The notes beneath the pieces are model-generated. The model ran no database searches, was not told the DNA's origin, and was given only the letters and a program-made list of their open reading frames with translations. From assembly GCA_003056425.1 (NCBI GenBank), contig PYVY01000015.1, positions 62,001-126,000 of the forward strand: a DNA stretch of 64,000 nt, in the 5' to 3' direction. Every line of letters begins with the position of its first letter. The first letter of the stretch is position 1. This stretch comes from Alteromonas indica (GTDB taxonomy: Bacteria; Pseudomonadota; Gammaproteobacteria; Enterobacterales; Alteromonadaceae). Below are positions 49,357-59,213 of this stretch, piece by piece. Both the position numbers and the translations under genes were made by a program.

Positions 49357-49686
49357 TCATGCGGCCATAGCACGGCAGGCTTTAGCACATTCAGCACATA
49401 CTGCTGCGCATGTTTGGCAGTGTTCCGCTTCGTGCTTACGGCATTCCTCTGCACACATTTCACAGATTTGCGCGCATAACGAACATATGCTTCCGGCGAA
49501 CTCGCTATCGCGAGCCATAGCCCCAGCGGCCAGCCGGCACATTGCCGCGCAATCTATATCACGCTTTATACACTGCGCCATTTGAGCGATATTTTCTTCT
49601 GCTAAGCACGCGGTAGAACAGTTATCGCACGCATCGGCACAACGATTACAGGCATCAATACATTCGGCGTATTTTTGATAAGTCAT
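49357..49686 (-). CDS. four-helix-bundle copper-storage-like protein
   Basis: Protein of 109 residues with 19 cysteines in CxxxC and CxxC patterns (for example CIDACNRCADACDNCSTAC and CAQICEMCAEEC). This matches the Csp/DUF326 family, where Cys residues line the core of a four-helix bundle and hold many Cu(I) ions. No signal peptide, so it is a cytosolic type. A good Shine-Dalgarno AAGGAG is present. No copper sensor or exporter gene is next to it. Confidence 0.88.
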   Translation of the reverse strand: MTYQKYAECIDACNRCADACDNCSTACLAEENIAQMAQCIKRDIDCAAMCRLAAGAMARDSEFAGSICSLCAQICEMCAEECRKHEAEHCQTCAAVCAECAKACRAMAA

Positions 49687-50408
49687 AATAGAGCTCCTTC
49701 TTTATACGTAAAATTGATAATGTTACTGCGCAAAATAATCCACCGATAAAATGAAACCATCGGTAAATAAAAAGCCCCAAGGGGGAACCAATAGGGTTGC
49801 TAAACCCATGCCAACGTTCATACGCTTTTTGGGCTAAGAACATGTCCCTGCGGCAAGGGGTATAAAGACACCAGGCTACTGGGGCCAATAAGAAAAGTTA
49901 ACCGCACCGCAGTGGTATTAATGGTTGGTAGAGGAGGCGTTGTCTTAGCGCGTATGCACGGCCAGCAAGGCCACCTTAAGTAATAGTGGCAGGCGAGATT
50001 AAATTATTGGCTGTCGGGCGGGGCCTTCAGCAGTATCTGGTCTGGTTCGTTTACCGCTAAACCCGCTCAGGCTATGGCGTTACAGCCTGCTATGGTAAGG
50101 GGCGGGGCTGCTTCACACCCGGGTAAAAATAAAGGTTCGCCCTAACTCCCGGCTGGTGTTATTAGCGCAATGGCCCCGCGTAAAGAGAAAACGATCTGGC
50201 CTTTGTTTTTCTGATTGACGGAAGTAGAATATACGGTTCAAGCTTCGCGGCGCCAGGCTAACTGACGAATAAGCCCTGTTTTCATATTGCTGCTGGGTTG
50301 TAAACGGGCCAAAATCAGTGAAACACAATGGAAATGTCACTTATTTAAAAACCGGTAAAAATGCGATTAGCTTTACTTTTTTACAGATAAACCAAGGTGT
50401 TAAGTTTT
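49687..50408. other. 722-bp intergenic region upstream of dusA
   Basis: It separates the divergent copper-storage-like and dusA genes. Minus-strand frames at 49655-49888 and 50113-50340 have no recognisable motif, and I do not call them. No tRNA or repeat is visible. Confidence 0.5.
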
Positions 50409-51446
50409 ATGTCTGACATTTCTTTAAACCGGCGCTTCAGCGTTGCTCCTATGCTGGACTGGACTGACCGCCACTGCCGTTTCTTTTTGCGTCAACTGTC
50501 TGCCCATACTCTGTTATATACCGAAATGGTGACCACCGGGGCTTTAATATTCGGTAAGGGCGATTATCTTGCCTATAACCAGGAAGAGCATCCGGTTGCC
50601 TTACAATTGGGTGGTAGCAATGCCGACGATATGGCGCGTTGTGCGGTGATGGCGCAGGAACGTGGTTATGATGAAGTAAATATCAACGTAGGGTGCCCCT
50701 CTGATCGCGTTAAAAACGGCAGTTTTGGGGCGTGTCTGATGGCCCAGCCCGATGCCGTGGCGCGTTCAGTAAAAGCCATGCAGGCTAAAGTTGATATCCC
50801 GGTTACCGTAAAATGCCGTATTGGCATTGACGATATGGACGAATATGAAGATTTCTCGCGGTTTATTGAAGTGGTCGCCAGCGCCGGGTGCGATACATTC
50901 ATTGTGCATGCGCGAAAAGCCTGGTTGCAAGGGCTAAGCCCCAAAGAGAACCGTGAAGTTCCGCCTTTAAACTATCCACGGGTTCACCAGCTCAAACAAG
51001 CATACCCTGATTTACATATTAGTATTAATGGTGGCATTAAATCACTCGAAGCGGCGAAGCAACAACTTGATTGTGTCGATGGCGTGATGGTTGGCCGGGA
51101 AGTTTATGCCAACCCCTACCTGCTAAGCGAGGTGGATAGCACGATCTTCAACGATGCCAGGGCAATACCTACGCGGGCGCAGGTGGTGCATCGGATGCAG
51201 GACTATATTAATCGTCAGGACGAACCCTACTTCAAACCGTGGCATGTCGCCCGACATATTCTTGGTTTGTATCAAGGCCAGACAGGTGGCCGTATATGGC
51301 GGCGCTATCTGAGCCAACATGGTACGGGCAAAAACCCGGATCCTAACTTACTGATGAACGCATTAGAACAGGTGGACGCGGCGCAACAGCAACAACAGGA
51401 GTTTGAAGCGCAAAAGGTGGCCAAAACCACTAACCAGGTTAGCTAA
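50409..51446 (+). CDS. dusA: tRNA-dihydrouridine(20/20a) synthase
   Basis: FMN-dependent enzyme of 345 residues that reduces U20/U20a in the tRNA D loop. Landmarks are APMLDWTDRHCRFFLRQL, NVGCPSDRV, the catalytic Cys in GACLMAQ, VKCRIGID and FIVHARKAWLQGLSPK, typical of DusA. The ATG at 50409 is preferred to an in-frame GTG at 50397, because AAGG is 11 nt before it. Confidence 0.95.
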   Translation: MSDISLNRRFSVAPMLDWTDRHCRFFLRQLSAHTLLYTEMVTTGALIFGKGDYLAYNQEEHPVALQLGGSNADDMARCAVMAQERGYDEVNINVGCPSDRVKNGSFGACLMAQPDAVARSVKAMQAKVDIPVTVKCRIGIDDMDEYEDFSRFIEVVASAGCDTFIVHARKAWLQGLSPKENREVPPLNYPRVHQLKQAYPDLHISINGGIKSLEAAKQQLDCVDGVMVGREVYANPYLLSEVDSTIFNDARAIPTRAQVVHRMQDYINRQDEPYFKPWHVARHILGLYQGQTGGRIWRRYLSQHGTGKNPDPNLLMNALEQVDAAQQQQQEFEAQKVAKTTNQVS

Positions 51447-51622
51447 TTTGGCTAATAATTAAGTATCATGCATGTGTAGCGCGAAAGCGTTTCTAGCTTA
51501 ACTTAAAGAAATATATGTAATTCAATGAGTTAATTTTTTATTAAGCGTTGGCATAGCTTTCGCTATCTATTGTTTATCGTACATTGAGTACTACTACCCG
51601 ACACTAGAAAAGGAAATTGACC

Positions 51623-51916
51623 ATGAACGCTACACACCTGTTGTCCACCGTTTTTATTGCATCATCACTTATCGGCGCACCTGCATTTGCGAAACAAGCT
51701 TCTGTAGAGGAAGTCGTTGGCGATATGCTAAGCGACTTAATGGCCCATACTGCCCATGAAATTCAGCTGGATGTACAACAGGCTGTGGCCAATACGGTCT
51801 ACTTCTTTGAACCAGATGCTACGCACAACCAACGCGGTACAGTGAATATTAAAGATTTATCGGCTGCCGCTGACAAACCTGCCAAACAAGAAGAGTCACA
51901 AGAAGCTCAGATGTAA
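51623..51916 (+). CDS. small secreted protein, unknown
   Basis: Protein of 97 residues with a signal peptide (STVFIASSLIGAPAFAKQ). The ATG at 51623 fits AGGAAA with 6-nt spacing better than the TTG at 51617. The mature chain starts ASVEEVVGDMLSDLMAHTA and ends in a Lys/Glu/Gln-rich tail. No family is recognised. It is monocistronic and closed by a terminator. Confidence 0.65.
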   Translation: MNATHLLSTVFIASSLIGAPAFAKQASVEEVVGDMLSDLMAHTAHEIQLDVQQAVANTVYFFEPDATHNQRGTVNIKDLSAAADKPAKQEESQEAQM

Positions 51917-51932
51917 ATAGATCATCCAATTG

Positions 51933-51960
51933 AAAAAAGCAGCGCTGGCTGCTTTTTTTT
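51933..51960 (+). terminator. rho-independent terminator
   Basis: Six A, then the stem GCAGC (51939-51943) and GCTGC (51948-51952), followed by eight T at 51953-51960, so the A and T runs extend the pairing. Confidence 0.85.
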
Positions 51961-52348
51961 GGTCTTCACATGCAAAGTGGTGCATCTGACGAATAAGTTG
52001 GCTAATTTCGCTATTATTCACCTGTACGCCGCTCACGCCTCCTTAGAATATCCCTTGAAAAAATAAATAGTTCTTTTAATACAATTGGTTATAGTTTTGG
52101 TATGGCAATTGTAATAGTTCTGGAAATACCAAATGAGATTGCCGCAAAGCATGTTCGGCAATAGCGACCCAATAAGTGATAAACGACGACTATTGGCGGG
52201 CAGTTCCCGGCTGGTGTTAGCTAACGGGGGCATCGCTAAGCCCGTCAGCAAAAGAACTGCGCAATGTTGAGTCGATTAGGTCCAGGCTGCCGCTAAAGGC
52301 AAACCAACATTTAACAAGTACCATCTTACTGAAACAACAGGAGTCACT
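51961..52348. other. 388-bp intergenic region
   Basis: No gene is supported; a minus-strand frame of 72 codons here has no recognisable content. The stretch should hold the pspC promoter. Confidence 0.45.
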
Positions 52349-52552
52349 ATGAAAACGGTAAATTCGGATAAACGTATCCATCGTATTATGAGCCAGTCGG
52401 TTATTAGTGGTGTTTGTGCAGGGCTGGCTCGATACCTTGGGGTTGATGCCCTGTGGGTGAGAATCGCGGCAGGTATAGCGCTGTTTATGCTGCCGGGGAT
52501 TACCGTTATCGCTTATATCGCGGCGGTAATGTTGCTGCCACGGTGGGCGTGA
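52349..52552 (+). CDS. pspC: PspC-domain protein
   Basis: Protein of 67 residues consisting of one PspC domain: SQSVISGVCAGLARYLGVD, then a membrane helix (AAGIALFMLPGITVIAYIAAV) and LLPRWA. PspC proteins take part in envelope stress sensing, but no pspA, pspB or pspF is adjacent. AGGAG is upstream. Its stop overlaps the next ATG (TGATG). Confidence 0.88.
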   Translation: MKTVNSDKRIHRIMSQSVISGVCAGLARYLGVDALWVRIAAGIALFMLPGITVIAYIAAVMLLPRWA

Positions 52553-52890
52553 TGAAAAACCTTATTGTGGCGGTCGCTATTGCTGCGGCTCTGGCATGGG
52601 CAGCAGGTGGCGCGCTGACCGATTGGTTTGGCATGACGGTGTATCTTAACCACGATATGCTGTCACCATTGGAAGGCCTGTTGGTTTTTTTAATGCTGGC
52701 AGTTGTGTTTGCCGTGATAGGCTTTATAGTGGCGATCAGTATGCTGGGCGCTATATTTGTAGGTCTGATAGCCGCCCTTGCCGGGCTTGCGGTATTCGGG
52801 ATCAGCCTGTTCTGGCCGATCCTGCTGGTAGTCGTGCTGGTAATGATTGCCCGAAGTGTGCAAAATCGGCATCAGACACGCTCTACCTGA
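52552..52890 (+). CDS. PspC-linked membrane protein
   Basis: Protein of 112 residues with about three membrane helices (LIVAVAIAAALAWAAGG, LLVFLMLAVVFAVIGFIV, IAALAGLAVFGISLFW). The ATG at 52552 overlaps the pspC stop; an in-frame start at 52453 lies in pspC and is rejected. I do not recognise a family. Coupling with pspC suggests they act together in the membrane. Confidence 0.7.
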   Translation: MKNLIVAVAIAAALAWAAGGALTDWFGMTVYLNHDMLSPLEGLLVFLMLAVVFAVIGFIVAISMLGAIFVGLIAALAGLAVFGISLFWPILLVVVLVMIARSVQNRHQTRST

Positions 52891-53002
52891 GCCCAGCCCC
52901 TTGCTGCCGTCCTTTGCGCGCAGGGGCAGAACAGCTATGCTATGCGTTACTCCCTACATGGTTTGCAGGCGTATAGCATTACAACAATAAGGAAAAGCAA
53001 AG

Positions 53003-53998
53003 TTGAGCATTAAACAGCATCTTAATGTTAAGCGAATTGGAACAGTCGTAGCCCTGTTACTGATTATCTTTTGGGTAATAGGGTGGTACTGGAGCCTTTC
53101 TCCCACCACGTTTAATGTCAAGCAGCGGGTGTCTGCTCAGGCAGCCAAAGCATCGCACCCACAAATCCCCGGCTATACTATGACCACCACGATGATAATG
53201 GTGGCCGAGACCTTATTGGATAAGCCTGGCGGTTATTTATCGAATGATGTTATGCCGCCTGGAATCCTTCTGGACGATATGCCTGCATGGGAATTTGGGG
53301 TGCTGGAAATGACCCGGGATTTAGCCATGTCTATGCGAAAAGACTTTACCCGTTCCCAGTCTCAGTCAGTGGAAAACAAATACATCGCTAAAGCGGTGCC
53401 GCAGTTTAACATGGACCATCGCAACTGGATGTTTCCAGCGGCTGAATCAAGTTATCGTAAAGGCATTGACCTGCTTTATTCTTACCGTAAAGACTTAACG
53501 GCCGCGGGCAGCGGCGACAGTCAGTTTTATACCCGAGCCGACAATTTGCGCGAGTGGATAAAAATGGTAGAGAAGCGCTTGGGCAGCTATTCGCAACGGT
53601 TGAGTGCCAGCGTGGGATCTGCACGCATCAATACCGATATGGCCGGGCAACGTAATGCAAAGAATAAAAGCCAGGTATCGGAAAAGCAGGTAAAAACCAG
53701 CTGGTGGAAACTGGATGATGTATTTTTTGAAGCCAAAGGTGCTTCCTGGGCTATGTTGCAATATCTGAAAGCCGCCGAAATTGAATTTGCTGACGTATTG
53801 GAAGATAAAAATGCACTGGTGAGCTTGCGGCAAATCATTCGTGAATTAGAGGCCACTCAGCAAACGGTTTGGAGCCCAATGATTTTAAATGGGGATGGTT
53901 TTGGCATGATGGCCAACCATTCACTGGTAATGGCAAATTATATTTCCCGTGCAAATGCTGCACTTATTGAACTTTCCGAACTGATGAATCAAGGATAA
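53003..53998 (+). CDS. DUF2333 family membrane protein
   Basis: Protein of 331 residues with an N-terminal anchor (VVALLLIIFWVIGWYWSLS). The periplasmic part has TMTTTMIMVAETLLDKPGGY and WEFGVLEMTRDLAMSMRKDF, as in the DUF2333 family, whose function is unknown. It starts with TTG; AAGGAAAA stands 6-13 nt upstream. It lies 3 bp before the TIGR04219 gene, so they form an operon. Confidence 0.85.
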   Translation: MSIKQHLNVKRIGTVVALLLIIFWVIGWYWSLSPTTFNVKQRVSAQAAKASHPQIPGYTMTTTMIMVAETLLDKPGGYLSNDVMPPGILLDDMPAWEFGVLEMTRDLAMSMRKDFTRSQSQSVENKYIAKAVPQFNMDHRNWMFPAAESSYRKGIDLLYSYRKDLTAAGSGDSQFYTRADNLREWIKMVEKRLGSYSQRLSASVGSARINTDMAGQRNAKNKSQVSEKQVKTSWWKLDDVFFEAKGASWAMLQYLKAAEIEFADVLEDKNALVSLRQIIRELEATQQTVWSPMILNGDGFGMMANHSLVMANYISRANAALIELSELMNQG

Positions 53999-54001
53999 AC
54001 G

Positions 54002-54757
54002 ATGAAAAAAAGCATTATGGCCCTGACACTTGCAGGTTCATTTGCCGCTACACCGGTAATGGCTGACACCATCGCTGGTGTTTACGTAGGGGCACAGGGA
54101 TGGCGCAGCACCACCGATGGCGGGTTTGCCGACAACGATGCCAATGCGCAATTCAACTTTGATGATGAAACGCAAACCTCTGCCTATATTGCCGTGGAGC
54201 ATCCTGTTCCGTTTGTACCTAATGTCAAATTGAATTACACCACCCTGGATGTGAATGGGGCAACTAATCTGCAGTCTAATTTCACCTTTGATGGCGATCT
54301 GTATACGACTGACAGTACCGTGGCCACAGATGTTGAATTAAATACCACAGACATCATTTTGTATTACGAGCTGTTTGATAACGATTTGCTAAGTTTTGAT
54401 GTCGGTATCAATGGTAAATATGTCGACGGTGCGTTTGCTGTGCTAGATGAGCAAAGTGACACCCGTGGCTACGCGGAATTTTCAGGCGTTATTCCCATGG
54501 CCTATTCACGGGTGCAAGTTGGTTTGCCGTTTTCAGGCCTTGGTGCGTACGCAGAAGGGAGTTACTTATCGTTCGACGATCATACCTTCAGCGACTATCA
54601 AATTGCTGTAACCTACTCATTTATTGAAAGTCTAGCAGTAGATATGACATTACAACTAGGTTATCGCAACGTTGAAATGGACCTGGATGATTTGGACGAT
54701 GTCTACGCAGACATGAGCTACGACGGTGCTTTTGTCGGTCTTGAGATGCATTTCTAG
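54002..54757 (+). CDS. TIGR04219 outer-membrane beta-barrel protein
   Basis: Protein of 251 residues with a signal peptide (AGSFAATPVMADT) and an eight-stranded-type barrel of alternating polar and apolar residues, ending FVGLEMHF. The start of the mature chain AGVYVGAQGWRSTTDGGFAD is typical of TIGR04219. Function unknown. The C-terminal Phe is the BAM signal. It follows DUF2333 by 3 bp. Confidence 0.85.
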   Translation: MKKSIMALTLAGSFAATPVMADTIAGVYVGAQGWRSTTDGGFADNDANAQFNFDDETQTSAYIAVEHPVPFVPNVKLNYTTLDVNGATNLQSNFTFDGDLYTTDSTVATDVELNTTDIILYYELFDNDLLSFDVGINGKYVDGAFAVLDEQSDTRGYAEFSGVIPMAYSRVQVGLPFSGLGAYAEGSYLSFDDHTFSDYQIAVTYSFIESLAVDMTLQLGYRNVEMDLDDLDDVYADMSYDGAFVGLEMHF

Positions 54758-54827
54758 ACCGAAAAGTTTAGCCCTAATCACTTTAGGTAATAAAAAAGGC
54801 AGAATAATTCTTTTCTCTTCCTAACTA

Positions 54828-54868
54828 AACTCGTTAGCCTTAGCACATCAAATTGAGGCTAACGAGTT
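54828..54868 (+). promoter_or_regulatory. 13-bp perfect inverted repeat ending at the cysJ ATG
   Basis: The left arm AACTCGTTAGCCT (54828-54840) and the right arm AGGCTAACGAGTT (54856-54868) are perfect complements around a 15-base loop. The right arm ends at the base before the cysJ ATG (54869) and covers three bases of the likely Shine-Dalgarno GAGG (54855-54858), the first base being in the loop. If transcribed, it would fold into a 13-bp hairpin that hides the ribosome binding site. It has no following T run, so it is not an ordinary terminator. As DNA it could also be an operator. Confidence 0.7.
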
Positions 54869-56695
54869 ATGTCACAAGATTCTAATCAAAATACAACACC
54901 GCCAGCGGTGATCAACGAACAGCAGTGGAATGCGATTACTCAAGCTATCGCAGGCCTTAACCGTGATCAATTAACCTGGGTAAGCGGCTATATGGCCGGT
55001 ATGGCAGCCTCAGCAGGTGGCACCGTTGCCCCCGTTGCAGGTACCGCACCTGTTGCCCAAAGCAATACATCTACCCTGACTATTTTATATGGTTCGCAAA
55101 CGGGCAACGCCAAGCATTTAGCGCAAGCGTTCCAGGCGCAGGCAGAAGCGGCTGGTTATACCAGTAAGCTGGTCAGCATGGCAGACTACAAACCGCGCCA
55201 GCTTAAAAGTGAAACCCACGTGGTGGCCTATGTCAGTACCCATGGTGAGGGCGATGCCCCCGATGACGCTATCGAACTGCATGAATTTTTAGGGGGCAAA
55301 AAAGCTCCGAAACTTCCTAATCTTAAATATGCAGTGTTAGGTTTAGGTGACAGTAGCTATGAATTCTTTTGCCAGACCGGTAAGGACTTTGATAGCCGGT
55401 TAGCTGCGCAAGGCGCCACCGCCATTATTCCTCGTGAAGACTGTGATGTTGATTATGAAGCGCAGGCTCAAAGCTTCGCTGACAAACTTATTGCTTCTTT
55501 AAAAGACGATTTTGCTGGTGCACCGGCCGGTCAGGCGTTAGCCGCCCAAACCGGTGATGCCGTTACCTCCGGTGCCAGCAGCACCTATACTAAAAAAGCC
55601 CCTTTTACAGCGGCAATTTTAGACTCGCAGAAAATCACAGGACGGGATTCGGTCAAAGATATCCGTCATATTGAGATAAGCCTGGAAGATTCAGGTATTA
55701 CTTATCAAGCGGGCGATGCGCTGGGCGTGTGGTTTAAAAATGCCGAAACGCTGGTGGATGAACTGATAGGCCTGGTTTCGCTTAATGCAGCAGAAGAGGT
55801 TACGGTGGATGATACCGCTATGCCACTGAAACAAGCACTAACCGAAAAGCTGGAGTTGACGCTAAGCTATCCTAACTTCATCAAGGCATATCAAAGTGCC
55901 ACCGGTTCATCGAGCCTGGCCGAACTGCTGGAAGACAAAGCAACCTTACGCACCTACATGGCGGAGCGCCAAATTGTCGATATCGTACGCGATCATCCTG
56001 GGCAAATCAGTGCCCAGGCGCTAGTCGACGCATTACGTCCGTTAACGCCGCGTTTGTATTCAATAGCGTCAAGTCAGACTGAAGTTGAAGACGAAGTGCA
56101 TCTGACTGTGGCGCACGTTGATTACGAAGCATTTGGGGTACGCCATCAAGGTGGCGCTTCAGGTTTCTTATGTGAGCATGGCGTAGCAGCGGGTGAAGTT
56201 GAGATCTTTGTTGAGCAAAACGATAATTTCCGCCTGCCGGAAAATAACGATACACCCGTGATCATGGTGGGCCCCGGAACAGGTATTGCACCGTTTCGAG
56301 CGTTTATGCAAGAGCGTGACGCCCAGGATGCACAAGGCAAAAACTGGCTCTTCTTTGGTAACCCCCACTTTACCCAGGACTTTTTATATCAGGTCGAGTG
56401 GCAAGGCTACGTTAAAAGCGGTCTGTTGGATAAAATCACGCTGGCGTTTTCGCGCGATCAGGCAGATAAGATTTATGTACAGCACAGGCTGCTGGAACAG
56501 GGCCAGGAAGTCTATGAATGGTTAGAGCAGGGTGCACATTTCTACGTGTGCGGTGATGCTATGCACATGGCAAAAGATGTAGAAGCAGCCTTACTAAGTA
56601 TTATTGCAAAATATGGCAACAAGAGCGAAGAAGACGCTAAAGCGTATCTTGTGGCTTTGCGCAAAGCAAAACGTTATCAGAAGGATGTCTATTAA
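54869..56695 (+). CDS. cysJ: sulfite reductase flavoprotein alpha subunit
   Basis: Protein of 608 residues: N-terminal flavodoxin domain ([14 protein letters not shown], then [11 protein letters not shown] and [13 protein letters not shown], about 70-210), connecting and FAD domains ([10 protein letters not shown]), and the NADPH domain ([16 protein letters not shown], then FVCGD-like [10 protein letters not shown] and C-terminal KRYQKDVY). It passes electrons from NADPH through FAD and FMN to CysI, for reduction of sulfite to sulfide. Length is normal. Its stop overlaps the cysI start (TAATG). Confidence 0.97.
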   Translation: MSQDSNQNTTPPAVINEQQWNAITQAIAGLNRDQLTWVSGYMAGMAASAGGTVAPVAGTAPVAQSNTSTLTILYGSQTGNAKHLAQAFQAQAEAAGYTSKLVSMADYKPRQLKSETHVVAYVSTHGEGDAPDDAIELHEFLGGKKAPKLPNLKYAVLGLGDSSYEFFCQTGKDFDSRLAAQGATAIIPREDCDVDYEAQAQSFADKLIASLKDDFAGAPAGQALAAQTGDAVTSGASSTYTKKAPFTAAILDSQKITGRDSVKDIRHIEISLEDSGITYQAGDALGVWFKNAETLVDELIGLVSLNAAEEVTVDDTAMPLKQALTEKLELTLSYPNFIKAYQSATGSSSLAELLEDKATLRTYMAERQIVDIVRDHPGQISAQALVDALRPLTPRLYSIASSQTEVEDEVHLTVAHVDYEAFGVRHQGGASGFLCEHGVAAGEVEIFVEQNDNFRLPENNDTPVIMVGPGTGIAPFRAFMQERDAQDAQGKNWLFFGNPHFTQDFLYQVEWQGYVKSGLLDKITLAFSRDQADKIYVQHRLLEQGQEVYEWLEQGAHFYVCGDAMHMAKDVEAALLSIIAKYGNKSEEDAKAYLVALRKAKRYQKDVY

Positions 56696-58413
56696 TGAGT
56701 AACGAAAAATCGCCATTTATCGTTGAAGGCAAACTGGCTGACAACGAACGGCTAAAGGCAGAAAGTCGCCATTTACGCGGCACCATAGAACAAGACTTAA
56801 AAGACGATCTGACGGGCGGTTTTACTGCGGATAATTTCCAGTTAATTCGTTTTCACGGCATGTATCAGCAAGATGACCGTGATATACGCGCGGAGCGTGG
56901 CAAGCAGAAGCTTGAACCCCTGCACAATGTCATGCTGCGCGCACGGCTACCGGGCGGCATCATTACGCCTACCCAGTGGCAGCAAATAGATCGCTTCGCA
57001 GATGAACATACTATGTATGGCAGCATTCGCTTAACCACCCGGCAAACATTCCAGTTTCACGGTGTATTAAAGCCAAATATCAAGTTGATGCACCAGACCT
57101 TGAATAAAGTCGGGATCGACTCGATTGCCACGGCGGGTGATGTAAACCGTAATGTTTTATGTACCTCTAATCCCATCGAGTCTCAACTGCATGTTGAGGC
57201 ATATGAATGGGCGAAGAAAATCAGTGAACATTTACTGCCCAAAACCCGGGCCTATGCTGAAATTTGGTTAGACGCTGAAAAAGTGGCGACTACCGAAGCG
57301 TCAGTTGAGCCAATATTGGGGGATAACTACTTACCGCGAAAATTCAAAACCACCGTAGTCATACCCCCGCATAACGATGTGGATGTACATGCGAATGACT
57401 TGAACTTTGTCGCCATTGCCGAAAATGGCAAGTTAGTTGGTTTCAACGTACTGGTAGGCGGCGGGCTGGCGATGACGCACGGCGACCATTCAACGTATCC
57501 GCGTAAGGCTGATGATTTTGGTTTTATTGGCGTCAACGATACATTGGCAATTGCTGAGGCTGTGGTAACTACCCAGCGCGACTGGGGTAACCGGGTTAAC
57601 CGTAAGAATGCCAAAACAAAATATACCCTGGAGCGGGTAGGGGTAGATAATTTTAAGGCTGAAGTTGAAAAACGCGCCGGTGTCAGCTTTGCTGCTAGCC
57701 GCCCGTATAGCTTCACCACCCGGGGAGACCGCTTTGGTTGGGCCGAGGGCATTGATGGCAAACACCATCTGACGTTATATATTGAAAATGGCCGAATTCT
57801 GGACTTTGCGGATAAGCCGTTAAAAACCGGATGTCTTGAAATTGCAAAAGTGCATCAGGGGGATTTCCGTCTCACCGCTAATCAGAACCTGATTATTGCC
57901 GGAGTACCTGCGCAGCAGAAAGATAAGATTGATAGCCTGGCGCGCCAATACGGTCTGCTTGAAGATAATGTATCGGGGCAGCGCCTCGACTCTATGGCCT
58001 GCGTGTCTTTGCCGACTTGCCCATTAGCGATGGCGGAAGCCGAGCGCTATTTACCTGCAGCCATAGCCCGTATGGAAACATTGCTGCACAAACATGATGT
58101 AACCCGCGATAGCATTATTTTCCGGATTACCGGATGTCCGAATGGCTGCGGCCGCGCTATGTTGTCAGAAGTAGGTTTGGTAGGCAAAGGGCCTGGTAAA
58201 TACAATCTGCATATTGGTGGCGATCGTGAAGGTACCCGAATTCCCAGAATGTATCGGGAAAATATCGGCGAAGATGAAATTTTTGAAGAGTTAGATACCC
58301 TGATTGGCCGGTGGGCCAGCGAACGCAATGACAACGAAGCGTTTGGTGACTTTGTGATTCGGGCTGACATCATTAAACCCGTTGTGGACTCAGCAAGAGA
58401 CTTCTATGACTAA
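56695..58413 (+). CDS. cysI: sulfite reductase hemoprotein beta subunit
   Basis: Protein of 572 residues with siroheme and 4Fe-4S cluster. The cluster ligands lie in [20 protein letters not shown] and [12 protein letters not shown]; siroheme-binding basic residues are in [17 protein letters not shown]. It reduces sulfite to sulfide with six electrons from CysJ. It shares an overlap with cysJ and overlaps cysH by 8 bp, so the three genes are one operon. Confidence 0.97.
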   Translation: MSNEKSPFIVEGKLADNERLKAESRHLRGTIEQDLKDDLTGGFTADNFQLIRFHGMYQQDDRDIRAERGKQKLEPLHNVMLRARLPGGIITPTQWQQIDRFADEHTMYGSIRLTTRQTFQFHGVLKPNIKLMHQTLNKVGIDSIATAGDVNRNVLCTSNPIESQLHVEAYEWAKKISEHLLPKTRAYAEIWLDAEKVATTEASVEPILGDNYLPRKFKTTVVIPPHNDVDVHANDLNFVAIAENGKLVGFNVLVGGGLAMTHGDHSTYPRKADDFGFIGVNDTLAIAEAVVTTQRDWGNRVNRKNAKTKYTLERVGVDNFKAEVEKRAGVSFAASRPYSFTTRGDRFGWAEGIDGKHHLTLYIENGRILDFADKPLKTGCLEIAKVHQGDFRLTANQNLIIAGVPAQQKDKIDSLARQYGLLEDNVSGQRLDSMACVSLPTCPLAMAEAERYLPAAIARMETLLHKHDVTRDSIIFRITGCPNGCGRAMLSEVGLVGKGPGKYNLHIGGDREGTRIPRMYRENIGEDEIFEELDTLIGRWASERNDNEAFGDFVIRADIIKPVVDSARDFYD

Positions 58414-59152
58414 TACAGCAATTGACATTGATAAGCCGCTTTCTTTGCAAATCACTGCACAAGAACTTGCGCTGATTAATGAACAACTGGATAACCTCAG
58501 TGCCGCGCAACGCGTGGCCTGGGCGCTTAAAAACTTGCCTGGCAACCATATGGTGTCTTCCAGTTTTGGCGCGCAGTCTGCTGTTATGTTGCATTTACTG
58601 ACTCAGGCTCGCCAGGATATTCCGGTGGTGCTTACCGATACTGGATATTTGTTCCCGGAAACCTATCAGTTTGTCGATGAGCTTACCGAACGCCTTAAAC
58701 TGAACCTGCATGTGTACCAGGCGCCTTTATCCGCCGCCTGGCAAGAGGCCCGTTTTGGGCGGTTGTGGGAGCAGGGTATCGAGGGAATTGAAAAGTACAA
58801 CAAGCTGAACAAAGTCGAGCCGATGCAGCGCGCGCTTAAAGCGCTGGAAGCGCAAACCTGGTTTGCCGGGCTGCGCCGTAGCCAGTCAGATAGTCGCGAA
58901 AAATTGCCTGTGCTGCAAAAAGCTGGTAACCAGTTTAAGCTTTATCCAATTATTGACTGGTCAAACAAAGACCTGCATTACTACCTCAAGGAACATGATC
59001 TGCCTTACCACCCGTTGTGGGAACAGGGATATGTGTCGATTGGGGACTGGCATACAACGCAATCGTTACAGGAAGGGATGAGCGAGCAGGATACACGCTT
59101 TTTCGGCCTCAAACGCGAGTGTGGTTTGCATGAGTTCGGTGATGGTATTTAA
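58406..59152 (+). CDS. cysH: phosphoadenylyl-sulfate reductase
   Basis: Enzyme of 248 residues that reduces PAPS to sulfite with thioredoxin. The ATG at 58406 lies inside the cysI end; a longer in-frame start at 58382 is rejected. Motifs are [39 protein letters not shown] and the C-terminal KRECGLHE with the catalytic Cys. Without the extra CysCys pairs of APS reductases it should prefer PAPS. It completes a CysJIH pathway. Confidence 0.96.
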   Translation: MTNTAIDIDKPLSLQITAQELALINEQLDNLSAAQRVAWALKNLPGNHMVSSSFGAQSAVMLHLLTQARQDIPVVLTDTGYLFPETYQFVDELTERLKLNLHVYQAPLSAAWQEARFGRLWEQGIEGIEKYNKLNKVEPMQRALKALEAQTWFAGLRRSQSDSREKLPVLQKAGNQFKLYPIIDWSNKDLHYYLKEHDLPYHPLWEQGYVSIGDWHTTQSLQEGMSEQDTRFFGLKRECGLHEFGDGI

Positions 59153-59183
59153 GCGGCAAAGCTTCGTCTAAGCGGTTTTGTAT

Positions 59184-59209
59184 CGGCTACTGAAGGTTTT
59201 CAGTAGCCG
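59184..59209. terminator. hairpin between cysH and the TIGR03899 gene
   Basis: The stem CGGCTACTGAA (59184-59194) and TTCAGTAGCCG (59199-59209) is perfect over 11 bp with a 4-nt loop. Neither side has a clear T run, so two-way termination is likely by position but not certain. Confidence 0.55.
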
Positions 59210-59213
59210 GCAA

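Noticed and set aside
49655..50340. Minus-strand frames between the copper-storage-like gene and dusA
   Set aside because: No recognisable motif or ribosome binding site; likely chance open frames.
50146..52217. A shared 15-bp string TCCCGGCTGGTGTTA near 50147 and 52203
   Set aside because: One pair of 15-mers in 64 kb is expected by chance; no longer similarity follows.
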